A stretch of 13,250 nucleotides of DNA, from NCBI GenBank assembly GCA_937942965.1, contig CALDGN010000165.1, positions 1-13,250 on the forward strand, read 5' to 3'. The notes under the pieces are model-generated. The model did no database searches. It had not been told where the DNA came from and saw only the letters and a program-made list of their open reading frames with translations. The stretch comes from an uncultured Acidimicrobiales bacterium. GTDB taxonomy: Bacteria; Actinomycetota; Acidimicrobiia; Acidimicrobiales; UBA10347. The position numbers and the translations under genes were made by a program. Position 1 is the stretch's first letter. Each line of letters starts with the position of its first letter. Shown piece by piece: positions 4,804 through 12,535 of the stretch.

Positions 4804-7800
4804 ATGAGACCGTTACGACTGTCGATGACGGCGTTTGGTCCCTACGCGGGGACCGAAGTCGTCGATTTCACGACCTTGGCCGATCTGGGCCTATTCGCCG
4901 TTGCGGGCAAGAACGGCTCCGGCAAGACCACGATCTTCGACGGGCTCTACTTCGCGTTGTACGGCTCGTTGCCCGGGCGACGATCGAGCTACTGGCGATT
5001 GCGTTCCGACCATGCCGCCCCCGACATCGAGTGTCGGGTCGAGTTCGACTTCATCGCTCATGGACAGCATTGGCGCATCGAACGCTTCCCCAAGCAAGAG
5101 ACCGCCAAGCGGCGCGGCACGGGTCGCACCGAGCGCCAACAGCGCGCATCGTTGGCCGTCGTCGACGGCGACGTTGTCACGGTGGCCATGAACCGGGTCA
5201 GCGACGTCAACGCTCGATGCAAGGAACTCGTCGGGCTCAGCGGACCCCAGTTCGAGCGCGTCGCCCTGCTCCCGCAGGGTGAGTTCAGTCGCCTGCTTCG
5301 CGAGTCCGGCACCGAACGCCGTGAGCTGCTGCGGGCACTGTTCTCGTCCGACGTGTTCGGCGAAGCCACCAGCCTGTTGACGACCGATGCTGCCCAGGCC
5401 GTGGCGTCGGGCGCTGCCCGCATGACCGAACTTGACCGCCGGATCGAGCACCTCGCCGATCAGGTGACCGAACTCCTCGGCGACACGGCCGCCGTCGAAG
5501 CACCCAGCCCCGACCAGACCAGTGCGGACGAGTTGCGGGCGCGTATCGAACAGCACCTCGTTGACCGTGTCGAGCCGCTCGCGATCCGCGTCGAACAGCT
5601 CCGGGCTGCGGCCGAACAGGCAACGGTCAACCTCGAACAGGGCCGCAGCCTCGCCGCACGAATCGCCGAACGCGACCAGGTCGTCCAGGCGGTCGAACAA
5701 CACCAGCAGCACCAAGCGGACCACGAACGCGACCTCGCTCGCCTCACCCGTGCTCGCGCCGCGATTCCGGTGGTCGACATCGCGGGTGTTGTCGAGAACC
5801 AGCACCAAGCCCTCGCCACCATCGAATCCCGGATCAGCATCGGCAACCGCGCTGTTCGCGACAGCCTCGACCGCGCCGGTTGTGTCGACACAGTGCCGGC
5901 AACCATCGACGACGCCGACCTGCTTACCGAGCGCCTCGATGCTGACTTCGAGATGCTCAACGCACAGGTCGACGCGGCCGCTCGTGCTACCAAGCTCACG
6001 AACGATGTCCAGGGACTCGAACGCGACCGAGCCCGGCTCGAACAGTCCGAGCGCACGGCCGACCAAGACCGAATCGCCGCTGCCGAACAACGTCAGAACA
6101 CCGAATCCGAGCTGCTCGGTTTGGCCGAAGACAACGACCTCGCCGAAAAACAGCGGCTGCTCGACGATGCTCGACGCCGCCGCGACCAGCGCCACGCGCT
6201 TCACCAACTCGACGAGGCCCACGGCCAGGCGCGTGAGCGCCTGCAATCGTGCACGCAGGGAGCAACCAGGCTCGACGATCGCATCCGCGATGCTGAACAC
6301 GCGCAGGTCAACCAGCAACGACTCAACGAAGCCGCCCGCGCCGCCGCTGACCGGTTGGCGCTGCTGACCCGCCGTCGCGAACTCGCAGAACAGTCGGCCG
6401 CGCTGGTGGCCCGCCTCGACGATGTGCGTCGACGCCACCTCGAAGCCCAACGAGCGAGCGATGCAATCTTCGATGCGTTCGTTCGCGGCACCGCGGGCCG
6501 GTTGGCCGAGTCGCTGACCGAGGGTGAGCCATGCGCCGTCTGCGGCGCGCTTGAACATCCGGCACCGGCACCCCCTGCCGACGATGCGGTGACTCAATCG
6601 CAAGTCACCGCCGCTCGCACCCAGGCCGAAGATCTCGCTCGCACCCGAGGCGACCTCGAGAACGAACTCGAGCGACTGCTCGGCGAAGACACCGGCCTCG
6701 GCGACGCAACGCCGACCGAGCTTGAGGATTTGATCGAGTCAGCAACCGCGGCCGCGATCGAGACTGACAACGCGGCCAACGACAACCATCGACGCGCCTC
6801 GACGCTCGATGCGTCGCGCCAAGAACGCAACAGCCTCAACCAACTTGCCACCGAGATCACCCAGGCCGTCGCAACGGTCGACGAAGAACGCAACCAGCTG
6901 ATCGGCGCCCTTGGCGACGGCGCTCGCTCGTCGCTCGACGAGATGGACGAACTCGTTGCAGCTGCAACGCAATCCTTCCGATCCGCGCAACAAGCCGAGC
7001 AACGACGCCGCGTGCTCGGAAATGAGCTCGAAGCGCTCGACCGGCGGATCGAAACCATCGACCTCGCCCGGCTCGACCTGCAACGTCAACGGGCCGCGAT
7101 CGACAGCGAACTCGCCGCACGCATCCGAGACCTTGATCAGGTGCGGGCCGAGCTCCCCCGAGACATCCCCGTCGCTTCACTGCGCGGCCGCCTGAACGCA
7201 GTGCTCTCGGCACGCTCCGAGCTGAGCCGGCTCAAGAGCGCCTTCACCGAACGAGCGAGCATGGCCGACGCGGTTCGCCGAGCCGAGCTGACGCTGCGCG
7301 AAAAGCTTCTGCCGTCTCCGTTCGACTCGATCACTGCCGCTCAATCAGCGTTCCTTGAGACCGAGGTCATCGCCCTTCTCGACAGCTCGACCGCGGCACA
7401 CACCGCGCAGGGCGACCGGCTCCAAGGCCAGCTCCGAGCGCTCGGCGATCTACCCCCGGCGGCGCCCGATGTGCATGCACTCGAAGTCGCCCATCGAGCG
7501 GCATCGGTCGAACACACCGAACAACAGCAGCACCTCATCGAACAGCGGACAACGGTCGACCGTCTCAGCGCTGAGCTCGACCACCTCGCGGCCGAACGAG
7601 CTTCATTCGGCGATGACGAACTCGCTGTCCGGCGACTCGAACGAGTCGCTGCCCTCGTCAAGGGCGACAACGACCACAACACCTCGCTCGAGAACTGGGT
7701 ACTCGCCGCGCACCTCCGCGAAGTCATCGAACTTGCCAACGTGCGGCTCGCCCAATCCACCCAGCAGCGCTTCCAGCTCTGCGTGCTCGACGATGGTGAA

Positions 7801-8181
7801 CATCGCCGAGGCCGCTGGGGACTCGATCTCGCCGTCGAAGACACGGTCACTGGCACTCGCCGGCCGACCGCTGGCCTCTCTGGCGGCGAGCTCTTCCAAG
7901 CATCGCTTGCGCTCGCGCTCGGTCTCGCCGATGTCGTGATGAACCAGAGCGCTGGCGTGCGCATCGACGCACTCTTCATCGACGAGGGGTTCGGCTCGCT
8001 CGACGAGTCATCGGTCGAGCGGGTGATCGACCTGCTCGACGACGTGCGCAGCCGAGGCGCCACCGTCGGCGTCATCACCCACGTCGCGGCACTCCTCGAC
8101 GTTCTCCCTCGCGGCATCACCGTGATTCCAGCGGCCGACGGCACCGGCTCGACGATCGAGCAGCCTCGCCGAGCGGCCTGA
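4804..8181 (+). CDS. sbcC: SbcC, SMC-like ATPase subunit of the SbcCD complex
   Basis: This 1125-residue protein is a Rad50/SbcC-type ATPase. The N-terminus reads MRPLRLSMTAFGPYAGTEVV, with Walker A GKNGSGKTT at residues 35-43 and the Q-loop-type 'LLPQGEFSRLLRE' (near 157-169). Long Glu/Arg/Gln/Ala-rich coiled coils flank a zinc-hook motif CAVC (Cys577, Cys580) followed by GALEHPAPAP, almost exactly mid-protein. The C-terminal ATPase half has the signature LSGGE (1025-1029), Walker B LFIDEGFGSLDE (Asp1060, Glu1061) and the H-loop His1093. It would dimerise through the hook and drive SbcD on blocked DNA ends and hairpins. It follows sbcD closely with no strong ribosome-binding site, suggesting translation from the shared message. 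All motifs are intact. The coiled coils create very long meaningless open frames on the opposite strand. Confidence 0.95.
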   Translation: MRPLRLSMTAFGPYAGTEVVDFTTLADLGLFAVAGKNGSGKTTIFDGLYFALYGSLPGRRSSYWRLRSDHAAPDIECRVEFDFIAHGQHWRIERFPKQETAKRRGTGRTERQQRASLAVVDGDVVTVAMNRVSDVNARCKELVGLSGPQFERVALLPQGEFSRLLRESGTERRELLRALFSSDVFGEATSLLTTDAAQAVASGAARMTELDRRIEHLADQVTELLGDTAAVEAPSPDQTSADELRARIEQHLVDRVEPLAIRVEQLRAAAEQATVNLEQGRSLAARIAERDQVVQAVEQHQQHQADHERDLARLTRARAAIPVVDIAGVVENQHQALATIESRISIGNRAVRDSLDRAGCVDTVPATIDDADLLTERLDADFEMLNAQVDAAARATKLTNDVQGLERDRARLEQSERTADQDRIAAAEQRQNTESELLGLAEDNDLAEKQRLLDDARRRRDQRHALHQLDEAHGQARERLQSCTQGATRLDDRIRDAEHAQVNQQRLNEAARAAADRLALLTRRRELAEQSAALVARLDDVRRRHLEAQRASDAIFDAFVRGTAGRLAESLTEGEPCAVCGALEHPAPAPPADDAVTQSQVTAARTQAEDLARTRGDLENELERLLGEDTGLGDATPTELEDLIESATAAAIETDNAANDNHRRASTLDASRQERNSLNQLATEITQAVATVDEERNQLIGALGDGARSSLDEMDELVAAATQSFRSAQQAEQRRRVLGNELEALDRRIETIDLARLDLQRQRAAIDSELAARIRDLDQVRAELPRDIPVASLRGRLNAVLSARSELSRLKSAFTERASMADAVRRAELTLREKLLPSPFDSITAAQSAFLETEVIALLDSSTAAHTAQGDRLQGQLRALGDLPPAAPDVHALEVAHRAASVEHTEQQQHLIEQRTTVDRLSAELDHLAAERASFGDDELAVRRLERVAALVKGDNDHNTSLENWVLAAHLREVIELANVRLAQSTQQRFQLCVLDDGEHRRGRWGLDLAVEDTVTGTRRPTAGLSGGELFQASLALALGLADVVMNQSAGVRIDALFIDEGFGSLDESSVERVIDLLDDVRSRGATVGVITHVAALLDVLPRGITVIPAADGTGSTIEQPRRAA

Positions 8182-8189
8182 ACCACGTA

Positions 8190-8212
8190 GCCGATCAGCC
8201 TTGCTGACCGGC
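8190..8212 (+). terminator. Hairpin terminator after sbcDC
   Basis: GCCG-A-TCAGC (8190-8199), loop CTT, GCTGA-C-CGGC (8203-8212) gives nine base pairs with one A-C mismatch, starting 8 bases after the sbcC stop. A moderately T-rich stretch (CTCTTGTCCTT) follows. It separates the repair operon from the dehalogenase gene. Confidence 0.55.
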
Positions 8213-8225
8213 CGAGCTCTTGTCC

Positions 8226-8260
8226 TTGGTCGAGCAAGAACACCTGGTCCAGACTCGGGC
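8226..8260 (+). promoter_or_regulatory. Promoter of the haloalkane dehalogenase gene
   Basis: TTGGTC (8226-8231) as a -35 box, an 18-base spacer, and CAGACT (8250-8255) as a weak -10 box lie 5 bases before the ATG at 8261. No Shine-Dalgarno is visible, so the message would be leaderless or nearly so. The boxes match consensus only partly. Confidence 0.4.
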
Positions 8261-9142
8261 ATGGACACGACGCCACTGACCAAGCAGTACACCGACGTCA
8301 ACGGGCTGAGTATGGCCTGGCACGAACGGGGCGAAGGCGACGAGACCTTCCTGTTCCTCCACGGGAACCCGACCTCGTCGTACCTCTGGCGCAACGTGAT
8401 CCCTCACGTTGCTGATCTCGGCCGGTGCGTCGCGCCCGACCTGATCGGCCAGGGCGACAGTGCCAAGCTCCTGAACAAGGGACCCGACTCGTATCGCTTC
8501 GTCCACCACCGCGACTACCTCGACGGCCTGCTCGACGCCCTCAACATCGGCGACCGAGTTGTCCTCGTCATCCACGATTGGGGATCAGCGCTCGGCTTCG
8601 ACTGGGCGAACCGCCACCGCGACCGGGTCGCCGGCATCGCCTACATGGAGTCCATCGTTCGCCCCGTCACGTGGGATGAATGGCCCGATCCGGCGACGCC
8701 GATCTTCCAAGGCTTCCGTTCCGAAGCTGGCGAGGCAATGGTCATGGAGAAGAACGTGTTCGTCGAACGTGTGCTCCCTGGTTCGATCCTGCGAGACCTC
8801 ACTGACGAAGAAATGGCGGAGTACCGACGCCCGTTCACCGAACCCGAGGACCGCCGGCCAACGCTCACGTGGCCACGCGAGATCCCCATCGACGGCGAGC
8901 CAGCAGACGTCGTCGAGATCGCAGCTGCCTATGCCGAGTGGCTCGCGGCCTGCGACGTGCCGAAGCTGTTCGTGAATGCCGACCCCGGTGCGATCCTGAT
9001 CGGCCCGCAGCGCGACTTCTGTCGCACCTGGCCGAACCAGACCGAAGTCACCGTCGCCGGTAACCACTTCTTGCAAGAAGACAGCCCGGACGAGATCGGT
9101 CAGGCCATCCGCGACTGGTTCACAGCCTCGGTTCGCAGCTAG
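8261..9142 (+). CDS. Haloalkane dehalogenase, HLD-II subfamily (LinB/DhaA-like)
   Basis: This 293-residue alpha/beta hydrolase would convert halogenated alkanes to alcohol plus halide in the cytoplasm. The full catalytic set is present: nucleophile Asp106 in VIHDWGSALGFDWA, acid Glu130 in GIAYMESI, base His269 in VAGNHFLQEDSPDEIG, and halide-binding Asn36 (LHGNPTSSYLWRN) and Trp107. Recalled from memory, Sphingobium LinB (296 residues) has Asp108, Glu132 and His272 in near-identical contexts, and its C-terminal RDFCRTWPNQTE segment is matched here exactly. The ATG at 8261 gives the family length; a TTG at 8201 would start inside the sbcC terminator. No dehalogenation pathway genes are nearby, so the natural substrate is unknown. 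The stop overlaps that of the TPR gene. Confidence 0.93.
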   Translation: MDTTPLTKQYTDVNGLSMAWHERGEGDETFLFLHGNPTSSYLWRNVIPHVADLGRCVAPDLIGQGDSAKLLNKGPDSYRFVHHRDYLDGLLDALNIGDRVVLVIHDWGSALGFDWANRHRDRVAGIAYMESIVRPVTWDEWPDPATPIFQGFRSEAGEAMVMEKNVFVERVLPGSILRDLTDEEMAEYRRPFTEPEDRRPTLTWPREIPIDGEPADVVEIAAAYAEWLAACDVPKLFVNADPGAILIGPQRDFCRTWPNQTEVTVAGNHFLQEDSPDEIGQAIRDWFTASVRS

Positions 9143-11157
9143 GCGAAGCGAGAGAACGTCGACGGACCGGGCTCATCGCCGTCGCCGACTGCGCCGAGGT
9201 CGATCGGTTCGCCCGAGAAGTTCGGCGCGAGTTCAGCATAGGGATTGCGCTCCGACGGCGTTGGATCGTCGTCGAGTGCCTCGGGAGCAAGGTCCGCGTA
9301 AGGATTCGAGGGCGCGTCGTCTGACTCACGCAGATCGATCACCGTCTCGGCGTCAGACGTCGTCGGCACTGGCGCAGCCGTGGAGCGGCCCCGACCCAAC
9401 TTGATCACGACAGGCCCGTTGTCGGCCGACTCAGGTTCTACGTTGGATTTCGGTGTCGACGCATCCGCTGTGGGGGCGTGCGGCACATCGAGCCCCGACG
9501 CATCGGCGGGCGTCTCCGCTGCGGCCGGTTCGGGCGCGGGTGCCGCTGCGTTGGCAGTCTTCGAGCCTCGACGTCGCAACGGGACGACCGTCGGCGCTGT
9601 CGGAACGGGTGGAGCCTCGACCTGTTCAACCGGAGCGGAAGCAGCCAACGGCGCGACGTCGCCAGTGTCGAGCGGGTTCGTGTCGGGCAGAACCTGTTCG
9701 AGTGGAGTGACATCGCCAGGAGCGATCGGCTCCGCAGGAATGACCACATCGACTGCTTCTGCATCGGGGAGGGCCATCAGCACGCCTGCGACCGGCGTGA
9801 TCTCGCCCGGGACGAACCCGTTGCGATGGTCGTCTGGGATGTGTCCGAGCGATTCGTCGTCGAGCACTGCGGTCATGTCGACGGCTTCGGTCGCCGGGCC
9901 GTCCTCGATGACCTCAACACGCTCAGCAAGGTCGGCGCTCACCTCTGCCCATGCAGGTGCGAGCGGCTCGGCTGGACCAGCGTCCGGCGCCGGCGCAGCT
10001 GGAGTCGAACTCACGGCATCGACCAGGCGTTCTCGTGCGATGCCCGACACCGACTCAACCCGGCTTGCCGCAGCATCGGCCCAATGGGCAGCAGCAATGC
10101 GATGACGCCCTTCGGTCATGGCCAGGTCACCGAGCGCCAGCGATGCCTTGTCGGCCCAGTAGCCAGGCTGCACGCCGCGAACGTTGGCGAACATCGTCGC
10201 CGCTGGCTCGGTCATGTCGTGCTCGAGGTACACCTCGCCGAGGCGATACGCCGCACGCGCCCGAGTCTCGGCCGCACCCTGTCCAGCGAGGACTTCGAGG
10301 ATGTCAATCGCACCGTTGACTCGGCCGAGATCGATCTGAATCGTGGCGAGCCGGAACTGATCGGCAACGCCAAGCTGGTCGGTCGCCAAGTCGTCGAGCA
10401 CCGATTCGGCTTCGTTGAACCGGCCCAATCGAATCAAGAGCTCGACACGATCGAGCGCGACCACAGGATCAGCCGAGGCAAGCCCGGCGTCTTCGACGAT
10501 CTGCTGCGCCTCTTCGTCGTGCCCGATGAAACGGAGCACATCGATCAGCGAGAGCGAGGCCTGAGAACGAATCGTTTCGTCGTCCGAGGTCATTGCGGCG
10601 CGATAGGCCTGTTCTGCGCGATCGAGCTGGCCGGCTTCTTCGGCGACGTCGCCGAGGCCCAACATCGTTTCGCTCAGCAACGGGCTGTCGGGATCTTGCT
10701 CCATTAACCGGTCGGCATGACGTGCGAGCGTGGCGACCGCGCGTTCGTGGTCACCGGAACGGTGCTGGGCACGGGCCCGGCCGAGGGTGGCCATCGCTGC
10801 ATACGGCGCGATGCCGTGTGCTTCGGCTGCTTCGAACCGCTGGATCGCGTCGTCGTAAAGCCCGAGATGTTCGTGCAAGAGGCCCAGGTTGAACAGGGCA
10901 CGAGCAGCGGGAGCGGTTTGGCCAGACACGATTGCCTGTTGCCATGCCGCCAACGCGCCACTGATGTCGCCATCAAGAAAACGGCACGCGCCAAGATCGA
11001 CAAAGGACGAGGCGCGAGCGGCTGGGCCGACTGCGGCCGCTAACTCGCGAGCGCACGCGACGGCGTCAGCGGACCCCAGGCCATGACGCCACAGCTGGTC
11101 GGTGACGACCTCTGACAACGTCGGTGGCCCCCACCGGACTACCCGTTCGGCTCCCAT
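9139..11157 (-). CDS. Tetratricopeptide-repeat protein with long disordered C-terminal tail
   Basis: This 672-residue protein has two parts. Residues 1 to about 380 are a TPR superhelix: typical repeat cores are 'ARALFNLGLLHEHLGLYDDAIQRFEAAEA', 'YAAMATLGRARAQHRSGDHERAVATL' and 'ETMLGLGDVAEEAGQLDRAEQAYRAA', shown in shortened form. The rest is Pro/Ala/acidic and predicted disordered, with recurring G(E/D)(I/V)(T/A)P segments and two NPYA(D/E)LAP motifs near the end (618-625 and 638-645). It has no signal peptide or membrane helix, so it is probably a cytoplasmic scaffold; partner unknown. The ATG at 11157 is preferred because the upstream 71 codons would overlap the divergent methyltransferase gene and are Arg-rich non-homologous sequence, and a TAGATT box lies 8 bases before it. 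Its stop TAG shares the CTAG palindrome with the dehalogenase stop. Confidence 0.85.
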   Translation of the reverse strand: MGAERVVRWGPPTLSEVVTDQLWRHGLGSADAVACARELAAAVGPAARASSFVDLGACRFLDGDISGALAAWQQAIVSGQTAPAARALFNLGLLHEHLGLYDDAIQRFEAAEAHGIAPYAAMATLGRARAQHRSGDHERAVATLARHADRLMEQDPDSPLLSETMLGLGDVAEEAGQLDRAEQAYRAAMTSDDETIRSQASLSLIDVLRFIGHDEEAQQIVEDAGLASADPVVALDRVELLIRLGRFNEAESVLDDLATDQLGVADQFRLATIQIDLGRVNGAIDILEVLAGQGAAETRARAAYRLGEVYLEHDMTEPAATMFANVRGVQPGYWADKASLALGDLAMTEGRHRIAAAHWADAAASRVESVSGIARERLVDAVSSTPAAPAPDAGPAEPLAPAWAEVSADLAERVEVIEDGPATEAVDMTAVLDDESLGHIPDDHRNGFVPGEITPVAGVLMALPDAEAVDVVIPAEPIAPGDVTPLEQVLPDTNPLDTGDVAPLAASAPVEQVEAPPVPTAPTVVPLRRRGSKTANAAAPAPEPAAAETPADASGLDVPHAPTADASTPKSNVEPESADNGPVVIKLGRGRSTAAPVPTTSDAETVIDLRESDDAPSNPYADLAPEALDDDPTPSERNPYAELAPNFSGEPIDLGAVGDGDEPGPSTFSRFA

Positions 11158-11171
11158 CGCCGCCCAATCTA
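11158..11171 (-). promoter_or_regulatory. -10 box of the TPR gene, leaderless type
   Basis: On the minus strand TAGATT (11171-11166) lies 8 bases before the ATG at 11157. It matches TATAAT at four positions and no Shine-Dalgarno follows. I see no convincing -35 box. The intergenic region shared with the divergent methyltransferase gene is 83 bases. Confidence 0.4.
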
Positions 11172-11228
11172 GCCACCGACCACCATGGCGAAGGGATGAC
11201 ACTGAACCGATCGACCTATCGGCACTAC

Positions 11229-11240
11229 TAGGGTGCGCCC
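11229..11240 (+). promoter_or_regulatory. -10 box of the methyltransferase gene, leaderless type
   Basis: TAGGGT (11229-11234) is followed by 6 bases and the GTG start at 11241. No Shine-Dalgarno and no clear -35 box are visible. A small dyad, CCGAT (11207-11211) with ATCGG (11218-11222), lies just upstream and might be part of shared control with the divergent TPR gene. Confidence 0.4.
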
Positions 11241-12482
11241 GTGCAGCTGACGGCATCACTACCGGGGCCGTCCGACGAACGGGTCGCCGTCCACGTTCGA
11301 AAGGCCGCCATTCGCGAGATCCGATCCGGCCACCCCTGGATCTGGGATGGATCGATCGAACGGCAGTCAAAGCCGGGTGAGCCGGGCGACTTGGCCGTCA
11401 TTTTCGACGACAAGCGTGACTTCGCCGCGATCGGCCTGCTCGACCCCGGGAGCCCCATCACCGTCCGTGTCTTGCACCAGGGCAAGCCCCGCACGATCGA
11501 CGACGCGTTCTTCGCTGAACGCGTGCTCGAGGCAGTCGCACGTCGTCAGCCGCTCATCGACGACCCCGACACGACCGGCTATCGACTGCTCCATGGCGAG
11601 AACGACCGGCTCCCAGGGCTGGTCGTCGACCGCTACGCCGACAGTCTGGTCGTCCGCATCGACACCATCGCCTGGTTGCCTCACCTGCGCAGCGTGATGG
11701 CGCCTGTGCTCGAACTGACCGAGCCCGACCGCGTCGTCCTGCGAGCCAGTCGCCGGATCTCTGGAGCGCTCCCGGCGGAACTGCACGACGGAGCGACCTT
11801 GCTCGGCGATCCGCCCGACGCCCCGATCGCTTTCCGCGAGAACGGGTTGATGTTCGAAGCTGACATCGAGCGCGGCCAAAAGACCGGCCACTTCCTTGAT
11901 CAGCGGGCGAACCGTCTGCTGGTCGGCGAACGATGCCGAGACGCAGACGTGCTCGACATGTTCTGCAACACCGGAGGTTTCTCCGTCCACGCCGCCGCCG
12001 GCGGAGCTCGCAGCGTGCACAGTGTCGACCTGAGCCCGCACGCAGTCGACGCCACTCGACATCACATGGAACTCAACCGCGCCGAACTCGGATTCGAAAC
12101 GGAGCACACGTTCGCGGTCGCCGATGCGTTCGACGCACTCGAAGGACTCGTCGACCGGCGGGCCCGATTCGACGTGGTCGTCGTTGACCCTCCGTCCTTC
12201 GCCCCGAATGCTGCGTCGGTGCCTGGTGCTCGTCGGGCCTATCGCCGGCTCACCGCACTTGCGATCCAGCTGCTTGGTTCAGGAGGAACCCTCTTCCAGG
12301 CGTCGTGTTCGAGCCGTATCGAAGCCCTCGATTTCCACGATCTGATCGCCGACGAACTCGACATGGCCGGCTTCAAAGCGACCGACGAGGTGCGCACAGC
12401 GCACACGATCGATCATCCGATCGCGTTCGCCGAAGGCGCCTACCTCAAGGCAACGCTCGCCGACATCACCCGACGCCGCTGA
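11241..12482 (+). CDS. rlmI: RlmI-type class I SAM-dependent rRNA methyltransferase (COG1092)
   Basis: This 413-residue protein resembles RlmI, which makes 5-methylcytosine in 23S rRNA (C1962 in E. coli). The N-terminal region (about 15-95; 'VRKAAIREIRSGHPWIWDGSIE', then 'GDLAVIFDDKRDFAAIGLLDPGSPITVRVL') is a PUA-like RNA-binding domain. A linker domain holds 'YRLLHGENDRLPGLVVDRYAD'. The Rossmann methyltransferase begins near 215: 'GHFLDQRANR', SAM motif I 'DMFCNTGGFSVHAA' (Asn243-Gly246), 'SVDLSPHAVD', motif IV 'VVDPPSFAP' (Asp316-Phe320) and 'FQASCSSR' with Cys356 as the likely catalytic cysteine. The GTG at 11241 directly follows a TAGGGT box and leaves no overlap with the TPR gene. The exact rRNA target in this organism is inferred from the family. 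Confidence 0.88.
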   Translation: MQLTASLPGPSDERVAVHVRKAAIREIRSGHPWIWDGSIERQSKPGEPGDLAVIFDDKRDFAAIGLLDPGSPITVRVLHQGKPRTIDDAFFAERVLEAVARRQPLIDDPDTTGYRLLHGENDRLPGLVVDRYADSLVVRIDTIAWLPHLRSVMAPVLELTEPDRVVLRASRRISGALPAELHDGATLLGDPPDAPIAFRENGLMFEADIERGQKTGHFLDQRANRLLVGERCRDADVLDMFCNTGGFSVHAAAGGARSVHSVDLSPHAVDATRHHMELNRAELGFETEHTFAVADAFDALEGLVDRRARFDVVVVDPPSFAPNAASVPGARRAYRRLTALAIQLLGSGGTLFQASCSSRIEALDFHDLIADELDMAGFKATDEVRTAHTIDHPIAFAEGAYLKATLADITRRR

Positions 12483-12490
12483 ATGATCCT

Positions 12491-12535
12491 CGGGGGTCCT
12501 TGCAACCGCCCCCGCAGGCTGTAAGCGTTGCAAGG
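12491..12535 (+). promoter_or_regulatory. Pseudoknot-capable double dyad at the start of the SH3-like gene
   Basis: Two perfect stems interleave. Stem 1 pairs CGGGGG (12491-12496) with CCCCCG (12509-12514). Stem 2 pairs CCTTGCAAC (12498-12506) with GTTGCAAGG (12527-12535). Their order (1, 2, 1', 2') is that of an H-type pseudoknot with linkers of 1, 2 and 12 bases; otherwise the stems are alternatives. Stem 2 ends on the G of the GTG start codon. It also lies directly after the methyltransferase stop, so it may act on a read-through message. Alternatively TTGCAA (12500-12505) is a -35 box for TAAGCG (12522-12527), or the two TTGCAA sites are an operator. No T-tract supports simple termination. 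Confidence 0.45.

Noticed and set aside
4891..6603. A 570-codon open frame antisense to sbcC
   Set aside because: It lies fully opposite the coiled-coil part of a certain gene, has no recognisable domain or ribosome-binding site, and is expected from the codon bias of Glu/Arg/Gln/Ala-rich GC-rich coding sequence.
8201..8260. A 20-residue extension of the dehalogenase from a TTG at 8201
   Set aside because: That start falls inside the sbcC terminator hairpin, and the ATG at 8261 gives the normal HLD-II length.
7341..8276. A 311-codon open frame antisense to the sbcC C-terminus
   Set aside because: It is opposite the ATPase signature and Walker B region of sbcC, is Ser/Arg-rich low-complexity, and shows no family resemblance.
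9380..10707. Two overlapping long plus-strand frames opposite the TPR gene
   Set aside because: Both are low-complexity (Ala/Ser/Gly or Arg-rich) mirror products of the Pro/Ala-rich tail and TPR region; the minus-strand reading has clear TPR periodicity.
11158..11370. A 71-residue N-terminal extension of the TPR protein
   Set aside because: It would overlap the start of the divergent methyltransferase gene by about 130 bases, is Arg-rich and non-repetitive, and the -10-like box directly precedes the ATG at 11157.
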